Of a stretch of 39,679 nucleotides of DNA, positions 6,904 to 13,985 are shown one piece after another. A program made the translations under genes and the position numbers. Position 1 is the stretch's first letter. Each line of letters opens with the position of its first letter. The stretch is taken from contig PHDU01000030.1 in NCBI GenBank assembly GCA_002842755.1, positions 1 through 39,679 of the forward strand, read 5' to 3'. This DNA is from Bacteroidetes bacterium HGW-Bacteroidetes-1 (GTDB taxonomy: Bacteria; Bacteroidota; Bacteroidia; Bacteroidales; F082). The notes beneath the pieces are model-generated. The model did not search any database. It was not told where the DNA came from and was given only the letters and a program-made list of their open reading frames with translations.

Positions 6904-8550
6904 CTAAACTAAAATCCAATACTTTCCTTTTAGACGAATAATTTTGTCTTTTCTCATCGCCTGAAGTATATTCTTGACCTTATCTTTCTTCTGTTTCTCA
7001 TCTAAAACCTCTGACAGTTTTGGAATAATAAGATTCTCAATTTCGCTTCTGTTCCCTTTCTTAAACTTTTTTAGATAGGATGTAATCATTCCTTTGTAAT
7101 GAGCATCATCAAAAGCTCTATTTCGTATGTAAGCAGCTTTATCATCAATTGTGGTTGCTACCTGAGCTGCGATATAGTAATTGGGCTTTCTGCCTTCAAT
7201 TAACTTTTTTTGACGCAGCATTTTTATTGCTTCATCAGTAACAGGAAGTTTCTTCTGAATACGGTCGAGAAGCACAACATTTGACAGCGGTAAATCTTTA
7301 TTTTCGATTAAAAGTTTTGAATAATTCTCGTCGATAGCATGACCATAAATTTGGAGTACTACTTTTTGTTGTTCCGATAATTCGTAATCAGGAAGAGGGA
7401 AGTACCTGTTTTTTTGCAAAAGATACATGGTGTGAATGCCATATCCTAAACGGTCAATCATTCCCAGATTCACCATAGCATGTGCCAGCCATGAATTTCG
7501 GTAACGTTCGGGGGTTTTATCACCGGCAGAGTAGTCATCAGGATTGCCTTCAAAGAAACTACCTGCGTTTGAAAATATAAGCTTGTCTATTTTTTCGGTT
7601 ACAATTATACGGCTGTGCATGGAATAGTCCTGATGAGCAATGCAGTTATGCAATGCTTCTAGAATGGTACGGGTATCGTATTTGTTAACCGTGGTTGCCA
7701 GCAATTCATTATCAGGGAAGAATTTGTATTTGACATTACGGATATACTTCAACACTTTGGTTGTATTCAGCAAAAGGGGAGTCCCAAAATGCTCATACGC
7801 TTTCTCTTCGGTTTCCAGCTTCCATGTGACTTCGCCCATTGCAGGCAATAAATAATGTGATGATTCTTCTTTCCCTAACAGCAGGATTGCCGTATTTGTT
7901 ATTTTACCGTTGATTGTGATTTTTGCTTTATCAAGGAAAGTTTCGTTATCCCATGAATCAATCTCGTTGTAATAGGAAGTCCTGGTACTTCGTTCTTTGA
8001 ATTTTCCCCGAGCCAAACGAACGGCTTCTTCATCCAAATTTTTGATGCTTGCTGATTCAATGGTATTTGCGCTCCAGTCGTCGAGCGAATTGTAAATCAT
8101 GCGTACATAATCTGGGAAATTTCGTAAATCGGTTTTGTTGCTGCCGATTCTGACATAAGGTAATTTCTTGAAATGGGTGGGTTCTCCCTTTGCAGAAGGA
8201 ATACGAAGCAACACAACATTTTTCCCATGATAATCAAATTCAAATATCGCGAAATTGATTTTTGGGTGTAAAAGGTTTCTTACCCAAAGCTCCAAGTCCT
8301 GGTTACCTTGTTTGGAAGAGGAAAAACAAAAGTTCGTGCCTGCTATTTCATGTGTAGTATCATGTACTCCCCACACCAAATAGCCAAAGGGTTTGTTTTT
8401 AATGGTTGCCCCATTGCTCATGGCTGAAATGTACTCACCAATTTGGTCGTTGGTAATGTTGCCAACCCCCGACTTAAACTCAACCCATTCGGTTTCTGTC
8501 GGTAAAATGGCCAGTTCTTCCAGCAAGCTATGTAAGTCTTCGGTTCTCAT
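6904..8550 (-). CDS. AlbA_2/Schlafen-type putative ATPase with winged-helix tail
   Basis: This 548-residue protein combines an N-terminal AlbA_2 (Schlafen-like, divergent AAA) domain with a HATPase_c_4-like domain, as in proteins labelled RecG-related or putative transcriptional regulators. The N-terminal domain shows ETEWVEFKSG, the FGYLVWGVHD strand and PYVRIGSNK. The middle part has EALHNCIAHQDYS, IDKLIFSNAGSF and MIDRLGYGIHTM, matching the N- and G-box arrangement of the second domain. The tail is helical and basic and looks like winged-helix DNA-binding units. It is the last gene of the R-M operon and its ATG overlaps the stop of a 34-codon ORF. In such islands these proteins are suspected defence or regulatory factors. 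A specific function here is inference. Confidence 0.8.
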   Translation of the reverse strand: MRTEDLHSLLEELAILPTETEWVEFKSGVGNITNDQIGEYISAMSNGATIKNKPFGYLVWGVHDTTHEIAGTNFCFSSSKQGNQDLELWVRNLLHPKINFAIFEFDYHGKNVVLLRIPSAKGEPTHFKKLPYVRIGSNKTDLRNFPDYVRMIYNSLDDWSANTIESASIKNLDEEAVRLARGKFKERSTRTSYYNEIDSWDNETFLDKAKITINGKITNTAILLLGKEESSHYLLPAMGEVTWKLETEEKAYEHFGTPLLLNTTKVLKYIRNVKYKFFPDNELLATTVNKYDTRTILEALHNCIAHQDYSMHSRIIVTEKIDKLIFSNAGSFFEGNPDDYSAGDKTPERYRNSWLAHAMVNLGMIDRLGYGIHTMYLLQKNRYFPLPDYELSEQQKVVLQIYGHAIDENYSKLLIENKDLPLSNVVLLDRIQKKLPVTDEAIKMLRQKKLIEGRKPNYYIAAQVATTIDDKAAYIRNRAFDDAHYKGMITSYLKKFKKGNRSEIENLIIPKLSEVLDEKQKKDKVKNILQAMRKDKIIRLKGKYWILV

Positions 8551-8651
8551 TTCAATGCCTCTTTAATTATCCGAAATTCCTCCAATTCTTTGTCTTTTAA
8601 GTACTCTTTCTCGCTAAAACGTTTTTGGTTGAAATATAAGGCTGTTTGCAT
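8547..8651 (-). CDS. Possible 34-residue small protein, translationally coupled
   Basis: An ATG at 8651 opens a 34-codon frame ending in a TGA that overlaps the ATG of the ATPase gene (ATGA, 8547-8550). It begins six bases after the stop of the 93-residue gene, so it fills the space between two genes exactly. The predicted peptide is charged and helical (begins MQTALYFNQKRFSEKEY, rich in Lys and Glu). No family is recognised. It may be a true small protein, a leader ORF for translational coupling, or the remnant of a longer gene. The spacing and overlap are the main support. Confidence 0.4.
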   Translation of the reverse strand: MQTALYFNQKRFSEKEYLKDKELEEFRIIKEALK

Positions 8652-8657
8652 GAAGTT

Positions 8658-8939
8658 TTAGGTTTTTAATTCATCCAGATAATCATATAATTCTGGTAAA
8701 AATGCGCGTTCAAATTCAAATTGAGTAGCATCCTGTGGCAGTTTTTTTTCATCAATACTTGGGCCAGTAGTTTCCCAGAAACAAGGTTGAGGCTTTTCTG
8801 CAAATAGTTTTTTTGCTCCTTTATCTCTCAACCATTTCCAGATTTCCCTTCCCAGCAGGTCATTGGATTTGTTACAATTTGAAGTTTTTCGAATGTAAAG
8901 GATAAACTCATCGTTACCCATTTGAATTTTAGCTTTCAT
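8658..8939 (-). CDS. Small protein of unknown function in R-M operon
   Basis: This is a 93-residue soluble protein with no signal peptide or membrane segment. It has an N-terminal stretch of probable strands (KAKIQMGNDEFILYIRKT), a Trp-rich middle (EIWKWLRDKG, PCFWETTGP) and an acidic C-terminus ending LPELYDYLDELKT. I do not recognise the family. It lies 94 bases downstream of res and just before the small ORF and the ATPase, so the three may be a sub-operon. No TAnnTTTG promoter was found in the 94-base gap, which favours read-through from mod-res. Confidence 0.65.
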   Translation of the reverse strand: MKAKIQMGNDEFILYIRKTSNCNKSNDLLGREIWKWLRDKGAKKLFAEKPQPCFWETTGPSIDEKKLPQDATQFEFERAFLPELYDYLDELKT

Positions 8940-9033
8940 TTTGTTTAGTATTTACTGTTATTTCTAATCTATAGTTAATTTGGAGTTAACCTTAAATTTT
9001 TCTTTATTTTTTATACATACCCAATATTTCATC

Positions 9034-11700
9034 TTATAGCATTTTTATAATATCAATTATCGATTGTGCTGTATATGTGTTAAGTACTTCTTTTTTCTGG
9101 AAAACCATAAAGTATTTAAAGTTATCTCCCGCTTTTTCTGCCCATTTTTTCCCCAATAGGTTTTTGGATTTGCTGTCATCGTTGTCTAAATGGTCGCCCT
9201 TCGTTTCAATTAGTATAAGGTTTTTATTTCTGGTATATATAATAAAATCGGGATAGTGGTTACTATCAAAACCATTTAATGCAAAACCTTTTCCTTTTTC
9301 AAGGTTGCGGTGCCAAAATATTACATTATCCAAAGATGCAATATTCATGATGACTTCCTGTTCAAAGTTATTCATTGAGGCTTCGAGTTCATACAAAGAT
9401 TTTTCAATAGGTGAACTTGTACTAATATGCGATAATTCCTTCTGGAATTTAAAACTTGGTTTTACAAGAATATTATTGGTGTCCAACAATTTCTGGAATT
9501 GTTCCTTTGTGTACTCAGTTTCCAGTTCTTTGACCTTTGCCTTGATTTTTGAGACGTATATAAATTCGTTGTTAATTATGTCCCGAACCTGGTCGTTGCT
9601 TAAATCCTCGAAAATACGGGTTACGTACTTCGTAATATCTTCATGCGAAATGGGTGTCATATCTCCAAGTTTACGAACAATCAAAGATGTTACCTCTTTA
9701 ATTTGTTGTTCTTTGGGTTTTGCAAGAATGTTGTCAACCAAAATGGCTTTAGCACGTGTAGAAACTTTTTGCATTGTTGCAGTATGCTTTATTTCGTTAT
9801 AATCAACCTGATAAACTTCCGTAGATGTTTCATCGAAATTGATTTCTGTGCTTTTTGAAGCCAGTTTAAATCCACTCAGCAAGCTATTTCTATTTAATAA
9901 TTGCTCTTCCTGTTTAAGTTCTTCAAAAAGGATGGTGTCGTGCAGCTCATCTTTTGGAACTTTTCGATAGAATTGAGGGATTTCAATATCGTTTGCTAAA
10001 TAGATGAATGGTTCCTCAATTTTGTACTTTTTAGGTTTTTTGCCCATTTCTCGCAATAAATAATCGTCATTATCTTCGGTGTATTCTTCAGCTTTTTTCT
10101 CAAATGATTTTTCTTCTTCTTCTCCCTTCTGTGTTATCTCCTTTACAATATCATTGGTCTGTCCAATTTGGTCGGGTGTTAATTTTTCTTCCGGGTTAAA
10201 GTCTACCTCTGCAATATTAATATCATTACTTGGCTTATCTTCAGTTTCTTCATCGTTTCCAAAAAGCTCTTTTTGTAGTACTTCATTGTCCGAAAGTTTT
10301 TCTTCTGGTGCTTCCTCTGCATAGTAATCGTCTTTGCTGAAACCAGAATCCTGCAACGCTTTAACAATATTATCTAAGGTTGCCTGAAATTTAGAACTAG
10401 CAGATAGCACGAAAGAAAGATTCAATAAAGAAGATTGATGCCTGGTAACATATGGTTGACGTAATACTCTCCCTAAAATTTGTTCAACATCTACTGCGGA
10501 TGATTTGTCGGCCAGTGATGCTAAAATATAAGCATTGGGGCAGTCCCATCCTTCTTTTAAAGCATTGATAGTAATTATATATCTTACCGGACAGTCTTTT
10601 GCACTCAGGTCGATACCTTTTAACTCGTCCAGCCCACTTACTTTTATTTTAATTTGTTCCTCTGGAATTTTAAGCTTTACAAGCTGCTCTTTTATATGAA
10701 TGTAGGTGGTATTGTCTTTTCCTTGGATATTGGATTGCGCCTGAAATAGAATTATCGGTCGAATATACTTCCCTGTAACTTTATCTTCTTCTATGGCGAG
10801 TAATTCCAACTGACGTTGCAGGTGTAAAGCGCTGGTAACAACTTCTTCTTTCTTGTGGTGATTATACACAATTACCGGAAGTTTAACCATGTGTTCCTTT
10901 TTCAATGCCATCGCATTTACAAAACTGATAATGTTGCTGTTTTCCTTTGGTGTTGCAGTTAAATCCAAAACAAAGGAAGGATTCAGGTTATTTAGCATTT
11001 CCACACTTAATTCACTTTCGGCATTGTGGCTCTCATCGACTATAATAATCGGATTTAAAGAACGAATTACATTTATTAACGCCGTTTCATCCGTATCATC
11101 TAAAATCAATTCAGGTTCAATAAAATCACGGAATGGTTCTAATGCACCATTTTGCTCGTAAACTTTTCGGTCGTCCTTTTTTAATTGATTTATTCGAAAA
11201 CTACCAAAACTAAAAACGAAAATATTTAACTGTTCCTTTACTGATGTTGGGTTGAACCCCGCACCTTGCAATAGTTGTTGTTTTTCAAAAACCTCAACTC
11301 TATTGGCAAACAAGGCATTTAATTTTTCACGATAAGGGTGAGTTGGGTCAGATAATTGTCTAACGGCTTGCTGCAACAAGTTTGACCATGGAACTAACCA
11401 AACAACCGCCTTAGGTTTGGATGCATCGAATGCTTTAAAAATTACATTAAGGGCATTACAAGCAATAAATGTTTTGCCGCCGGCTGTTTGAACTTTAATC
11501 GCTATATGTGTAGCTCCCGGAATATTGTCCTTATACGAGCGCATACCTTTTGTAGTGCCATCCAATAACACCTGATATTTTCCAACCTTCTCCTCCCAAA
11601 ACTGATTAAAAGCTTTAGCGGAATGCTGATACTCGTTTAAATATTCGAGGAACTTATCCAGGTCGTTGATTACTTGTTGTTGATAAGGTTTTAATTCCAT
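9034..11700 (-). CDS. res: Type III restriction enzyme, Res subunit (helicase and nuclease)
   Basis: Res is the ATP-dependent cleavage subunit of a type III restriction system; it works with Mod and cuts DNA with unmodified sites. The 888 residues contain the superfamily 2 helicase core: Walker A TAGGKT (72-77), DESH box (222-225), DLTATPK, and motif VI VEQILGRVLRQPY. A very acidic linker follows, rich in Glu and Asp, at about 470-560. The C-terminus has a PD-(D/E)XK nuclease signature with D818 in HYPDF and E832-T-K834 in LILIETKGD. All key residues appear intact. The ATG is two bases after the mod stop, so translation is likely coupled. Confidence 0.93.
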   Translation of the reverse strand: MELKPYQQQVINDLDKFLEYLNEYQHSAKAFNQFWEEKVGKYQVLLDGTTKGMRSYKDNIPGATHIAIKVQTAGGKTFIACNALNVIFKAFDASKPKAVVWLVPWSNLLQQAVRQLSDPTHPYREKLNALFANRVEVFEKQQLLQGAGFNPTSVKEQLNIFVFSFGSFRINQLKKDDRKVYEQNGALEPFRDFIEPELILDDTDETALINVIRSLNPIIIVDESHNAESELSVEMLNNLNPSFVLDLTATPKENSNIISFVNAMALKKEHMVKLPVIVYNHHKKEEVVTSALHLQRQLELLAIEEDKVTGKYIRPIILFQAQSNIQGKDNTTYIHIKEQLVKLKIPEEQIKIKVSGLDELKGIDLSAKDCPVRYIITINALKEGWDCPNAYILASLADKSSAVDVEQILGRVLRQPYVTRHQSSLLNLSFVLSASSKFQATLDNIVKALQDSGFSKDDYYAEEAPEEKLSDNEVLQKELFGNDEETEDKPSNDINIAEVDFNPEEKLTPDQIGQTNDIVKEITQKGEEEEKSFEKKAEEYTEDNDDYLLREMGKKPKKYKIEEPFIYLANDIEIPQFYRKVPKDELHDTILFEELKQEEQLLNRNSLLSGFKLASKSTEINFDETSTEVYQVDYNEIKHTATMQKVSTRAKAILVDNILAKPKEQQIKEVTSLIVRKLGDMTPISHEDITKYVTRIFEDLSNDQVRDIINNEFIYVSKIKAKVKELETEYTKEQFQKLLDTNNILVKPSFKFQKELSHISTSSPIEKSLYELEASMNNFEQEVIMNIASLDNVIFWHRNLEKGKGFALNGFDSNHYPDFIIYTRNKNLILIETKGDHLDNDDSKSKNLLGKKWAEKAGDNFKYFMVFQKKEVLNTYTAQSIIDIIKML

Positions 11701-11702
11701 GC

Positions 11703-13295
11703 TTAAAATCGTGTTATATCTCTTGGAATTTTCTTATATGTGATGTGATATTTTTGCATCAGAACATTGTCTAATATGCAATTATCGGCGTAAATAATGT
11801 ACTGCTCAGCCTTTGTCTTAATCGTTCTCAAAAAACTATCATCCAGCGTGGTAAGTTTGTCCTTGTAGTAAAAGAAGTAATAAGCTGACGAATTCGCTAA
11901 GCCCAATAAATGTTCTTCTTCAGTATTTACTACATTATATGGTTTACGGGTTTCCGAAAACCAAACATATTCCCGTACTTTCTTCAATCCAACTTCTTCG
12001 TTTAGCATATCGTTTTCAAGGAAAAGTGGTTTGCCCAGTTCGTAATAATCGAATTTGCCACCAATACCTTCAAACGCTTTTTTATCTATACCGTAACCAT
12101 TTATCACTCGTTTTATTCGCTCGGCAGTAATGTTTTCGGCATAATCTTCCATTTCAACTAAAATAAATTTTCGATGGCCTCCATCTTGTTTATTAAGATT
12201 AAGAACAGCATGGGCTGTTGTCCCAGAACCTGCAAAAGAGTCAAGGATGATAGATTTTTTGTCTGTAGTTATGCTTAATATTCTTTCAATTAATTCTTTA
12301 GGTTTAGGAGTATCAAAAGGGAATTGTATTTCTTTAAAAATTTGTTTCAACTCTTGTCTTGCGCTCTGATTATGACCTACTTCTTGATACAACCAAATTG
12401 TAACTGGAACATTTCCCTGATTGACTTCAGAAAGAAATTTTTTAATGCGTGGTACGTTGGTGCCTCTAATTCCAAACCAAATTCGATTATCAGCAAGAAG
12501 TTTCTGTAGATTATCATTCGAAGTCATCCAGCATCGACCTTCAGTCGGTTTAATTATATTTCCTGAAGGTGTTTTTATCTCAAAGTCGTATTCTTTAGAA
12601 TAAGTCTTTACAGTAAAATCACTTGAAGTCCAAACTCCTCTAGGGTCATTATCAGGATTTTTATATCGATTTGTTTGATTCTCTGTTCTTTTTAAAAGAT
12701 TCCTGTTCCAATTATGCTTACTTTTTGTATAACAAAGTATGAAATCATGATTATCTGAAAAATATTTTGAATCATTTTGCGGACTAAATTTCTTTTGCCA
12801 AATAATGTTGTTAACAAAATTACCTTGACCAAATATCTCATCACAAATCAACTTTAAATTGGCTTGTTCGTTATCATCAATTGAAATAAAAATAGCCCCA
12901 TCTGTTGATAAAAGCTTTTGCAATATTTTTAGACGTGGATAAATCATACAAAGCCATTTGTCGTGCCTACTTAAATCTTCAGCTTCTTTGCCCACAACGT
13001 TGCCCAGCCACTTTTTAAATTTGGGGTCATTTACATTGTCGTTATAAACCCAGCCTTCATTTCCGGTATTATAAGGTGGGTCGATGTATATACACTTTAT
13101 TCTTCCCTCATATTCGGGAAGTAAAGATTTTAATGCTTCTAAATTATCGCCATGAATAATTTTGTTACCTGAGTTGGTTTCGGTAGATGATTGTTCGCCA
13201 TTATCAAACCCGTATTGGTGTTCAAGAATTTTGTAGGGCACATCCATATGATGATTGATAACTTTATCTTTTCCTATCCAGTTGAGTGTGGGCAT
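11703..13295 (-). CDS. mod: Type III DNA methyltransferase, Mod subunit
   Basis: Mod recognises the target site and methylates adenine, using S-adenosylmethionine, and also guides Res. The 530-residue protein has the beta-class motif order: IYIDPPYNTG (catalytic DPPY at 72-75) precedes the AdoMet motif LDSFAGSGTT (354-360). The region between, about 170-330, should contain the target-recognition domain, so the site cannot be predicted without comparison. No homopolymer or tandem repeat that would suggest phase variation is apparent in the gene. It follows the XRE gene after 29 bases and precedes res by two bases. Confidence 0.93.
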   Translation of the reverse strand: MPTLNWIGKDKVINHHMDVPYKILEHQYGFDNGEQSSTETNSGNKIIHGDNLEALKSLLPEYEGRIKCIYIDPPYNTGNEGWVYNDNVNDPKFKKWLGNVVGKEAEDLSRHDKWLCMIYPRLKILQKLLSTDGAIFISIDDNEQANLKLICDEIFGQGNFVNNIIWQKKFSPQNDSKYFSDNHDFILCYTKSKHNWNRNLLKRTENQTNRYKNPDNDPRGVWTSSDFTVKTYSKEYDFEIKTPSGNIIKPTEGRCWMTSNDNLQKLLADNRIWFGIRGTNVPRIKKFLSEVNQGNVPVTIWLYQEVGHNQSARQELKQIFKEIQFPFDTPKPKELIERILSITTDKKSIILDSFAGSGTTAHAVLNLNKQDGGHRKFILVEMEDYAENITAERIKRVINGYGIDKKAFEGIGGKFDYYELGKPLFLENDMLNEEVGLKKVREYVWFSETRKPYNVVNTEEEHLLGLANSSAYYFFYYKDKLTTLDDSFLRTIKTKAEQYIIYADNCILDNVLMQKYHITYKKIPRDITRF

Positions 13296-13324
13296 AAACT
13301 ATTTTTTCAAATCAATTATATAAT

Positions 13325-13576
13325 TCAATGCATCAATGGCATTTTTTCATCTTTAACAATCTCATAAACCTGACCTGCCAACCAAAAAGTGAGCAATTCA
13401 TCTTTATCGGTATCCAGCATTTTTGCCAGTTTTAGAACTTGTTCCCCCATTGCCCTTCGTTCGTCATGTTCAATTATGCTGTATATAGGCGTGTCAATCT
13501 CCAAACTTGCAGCCAACTGATGTTGAAGCAATCCTTTATCTTCCCTGAGTTCTTTTATGTGTTTACCTAAAAACAT
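13325..13576 (-). CDS. XRE-family regulator of the R-M operon
   Basis: This 83-residue helix-turn-helix protein is the first gene of the island operon. The HTH covers about residues 5-60: IKELREDKGLLQHQLAASLEID and the following YSIIEHDERRAMGEQVLKLAKML. Small XRE proteins at the head of R-M operons often act as controller proteins that time expression of the methylase and nuclease. Here that role is inferred from position and size. A TAAT/ATTA palindromic half-site pair lies just upstream of the start, but no convincing operator or TAnnTTTG promoter was found. Confidence 0.85.
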   Translation of the reverse strand: MFLGKHIKELREDKGLLQHQLAASLEIDTPIYSIIEHDERRAMGEQVLKLAKMLDTDKDELLTFWLAGQVYEIVKDEKMPLMH

Positions 13577-13771
13577 AACTAATTCGATTACGACTTGTCA
13601 AATTGTGGCTAATATAAAAAAGAATAAGCAAACAAAGGCAAAAAAGAATCAATTAAATATCAACAGCTCAATGATGTAATTTTAGGAAACGGAGATAATA
13701 AAAGCAATTTAATAGATTGATTAAGTGTAATATAGGATATCAAGTGAAATCAAGCATTGTATAAAAATTTT
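13577..13771. other. Right-hand non-coding end of the island
   Basis: These 195 AT-rich bases lie between the XRE start and the right repeat. No ORF of useful length, no integrase fragment and no consensus promoter were found. The operon promoter should be here, reading leftward, but its elements are not recognisable to me. Confidence 0.5.
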
Positions 13772-13816
13772 ACTGGCAGTCAAAAGGTCATCGGTTCGAT
13801 TCCGTTATTCTCCACT
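13772..13816 (+). repeat. Right attachment-site repeat: displaced 3' part of tRNA-Ala
   Basis: This is an exact 45-base copy of 6479-6523. It contains the anticodon loop, T arm and 3' acceptor strand but no 5' half, so it cannot be a functional tRNA. It includes the same T-stem mismatch as the intact copy. It marks the right boundary of the island. Confidence 0.92.
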
Positions 13817-13818
13817 TG

Positions 13819-13850
13819 AAAAAAGTTGTTTCTCACGAAATGGCTTTTTT
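13819..13850 (+). terminator. Terminator after the displaced tRNA 3' end
   Basis: The stem AAAAAAG..CTTTTTT is extended inward by TT/GG and GTTTC/GAAAT (with G:T pairs), with loop TCAC, and ends in a T run. It starts two bases after the repeat and is probably the original terminator of the tRNA gene before the island inserted. Confidence 0.65.
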
Positions 13851-13932
13851 AGTTTTAAGCACTTTCTGTGATTGATAATGCTATTCCGATATCTTAACTG
13901 ATTCAATTCAACCGAATTCTTGAAAGTGATGT

Positions 13933-13940
13933 TAGGTTTG
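13933..13940 (+). promoter_or_regulatory. -7 element before tricorn-like protease
   Basis: TAGGTTTG matches TAnnTTTG and lies 45 bases before the ATG at 13986. This also argues against translation starting at the upstream TTG at 13920. Confidence 0.5.
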
Positions 13941-13985
13941 TCAAATGTCCTTATCTTTCGCCTTCAAATTTTAATACCTCTTTTT

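Larger units (their letters stand above)
6479..13816. mobile_element. Genomic island integrated in the tRNA-Ala 3' end, carrying a type III R-M operon
   Basis: An exact 45-bp repeat (6479-6523 and 13772-13816) covers the tRNA from the anticodon stem to just past the 3' end and brackets 7.3 kb. This is the pattern left by tyrosine-recombinase integration into a tRNA gene: the intact tRNA at the left is rebuilt by the element and the displaced 3' end sits at the right. Inside is a single leftward operon of restriction-modification and associated genes. No integrase, excisionase, relicase or replication gene is visible, so the element has either lost its integrase or is moved by one encoded elsewhere. 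Confidence 0.85.

Noticed and set aside
6601-6908. CRISPR array from repeated GTCTAAA
   Set aside because: The repeat unit is only seven bases and spacing is irregular (139, 95, 45 and 22 bases); no cas genes are nearby.
9305-9802. 165-residue plus-strand ORF inside res
   Set aside because: It lies antisense to conserved coding sequence of Res, is rich in Ser/Phe as expected of a shadow frame, and has no start context.
13772-13816. Second tRNA-Ala gene
   Set aside because: Only the 3' part from the anticodon stem onward is present. The D arm and 5' acceptor strand are missing, and it has no tRNA promoter of its own.
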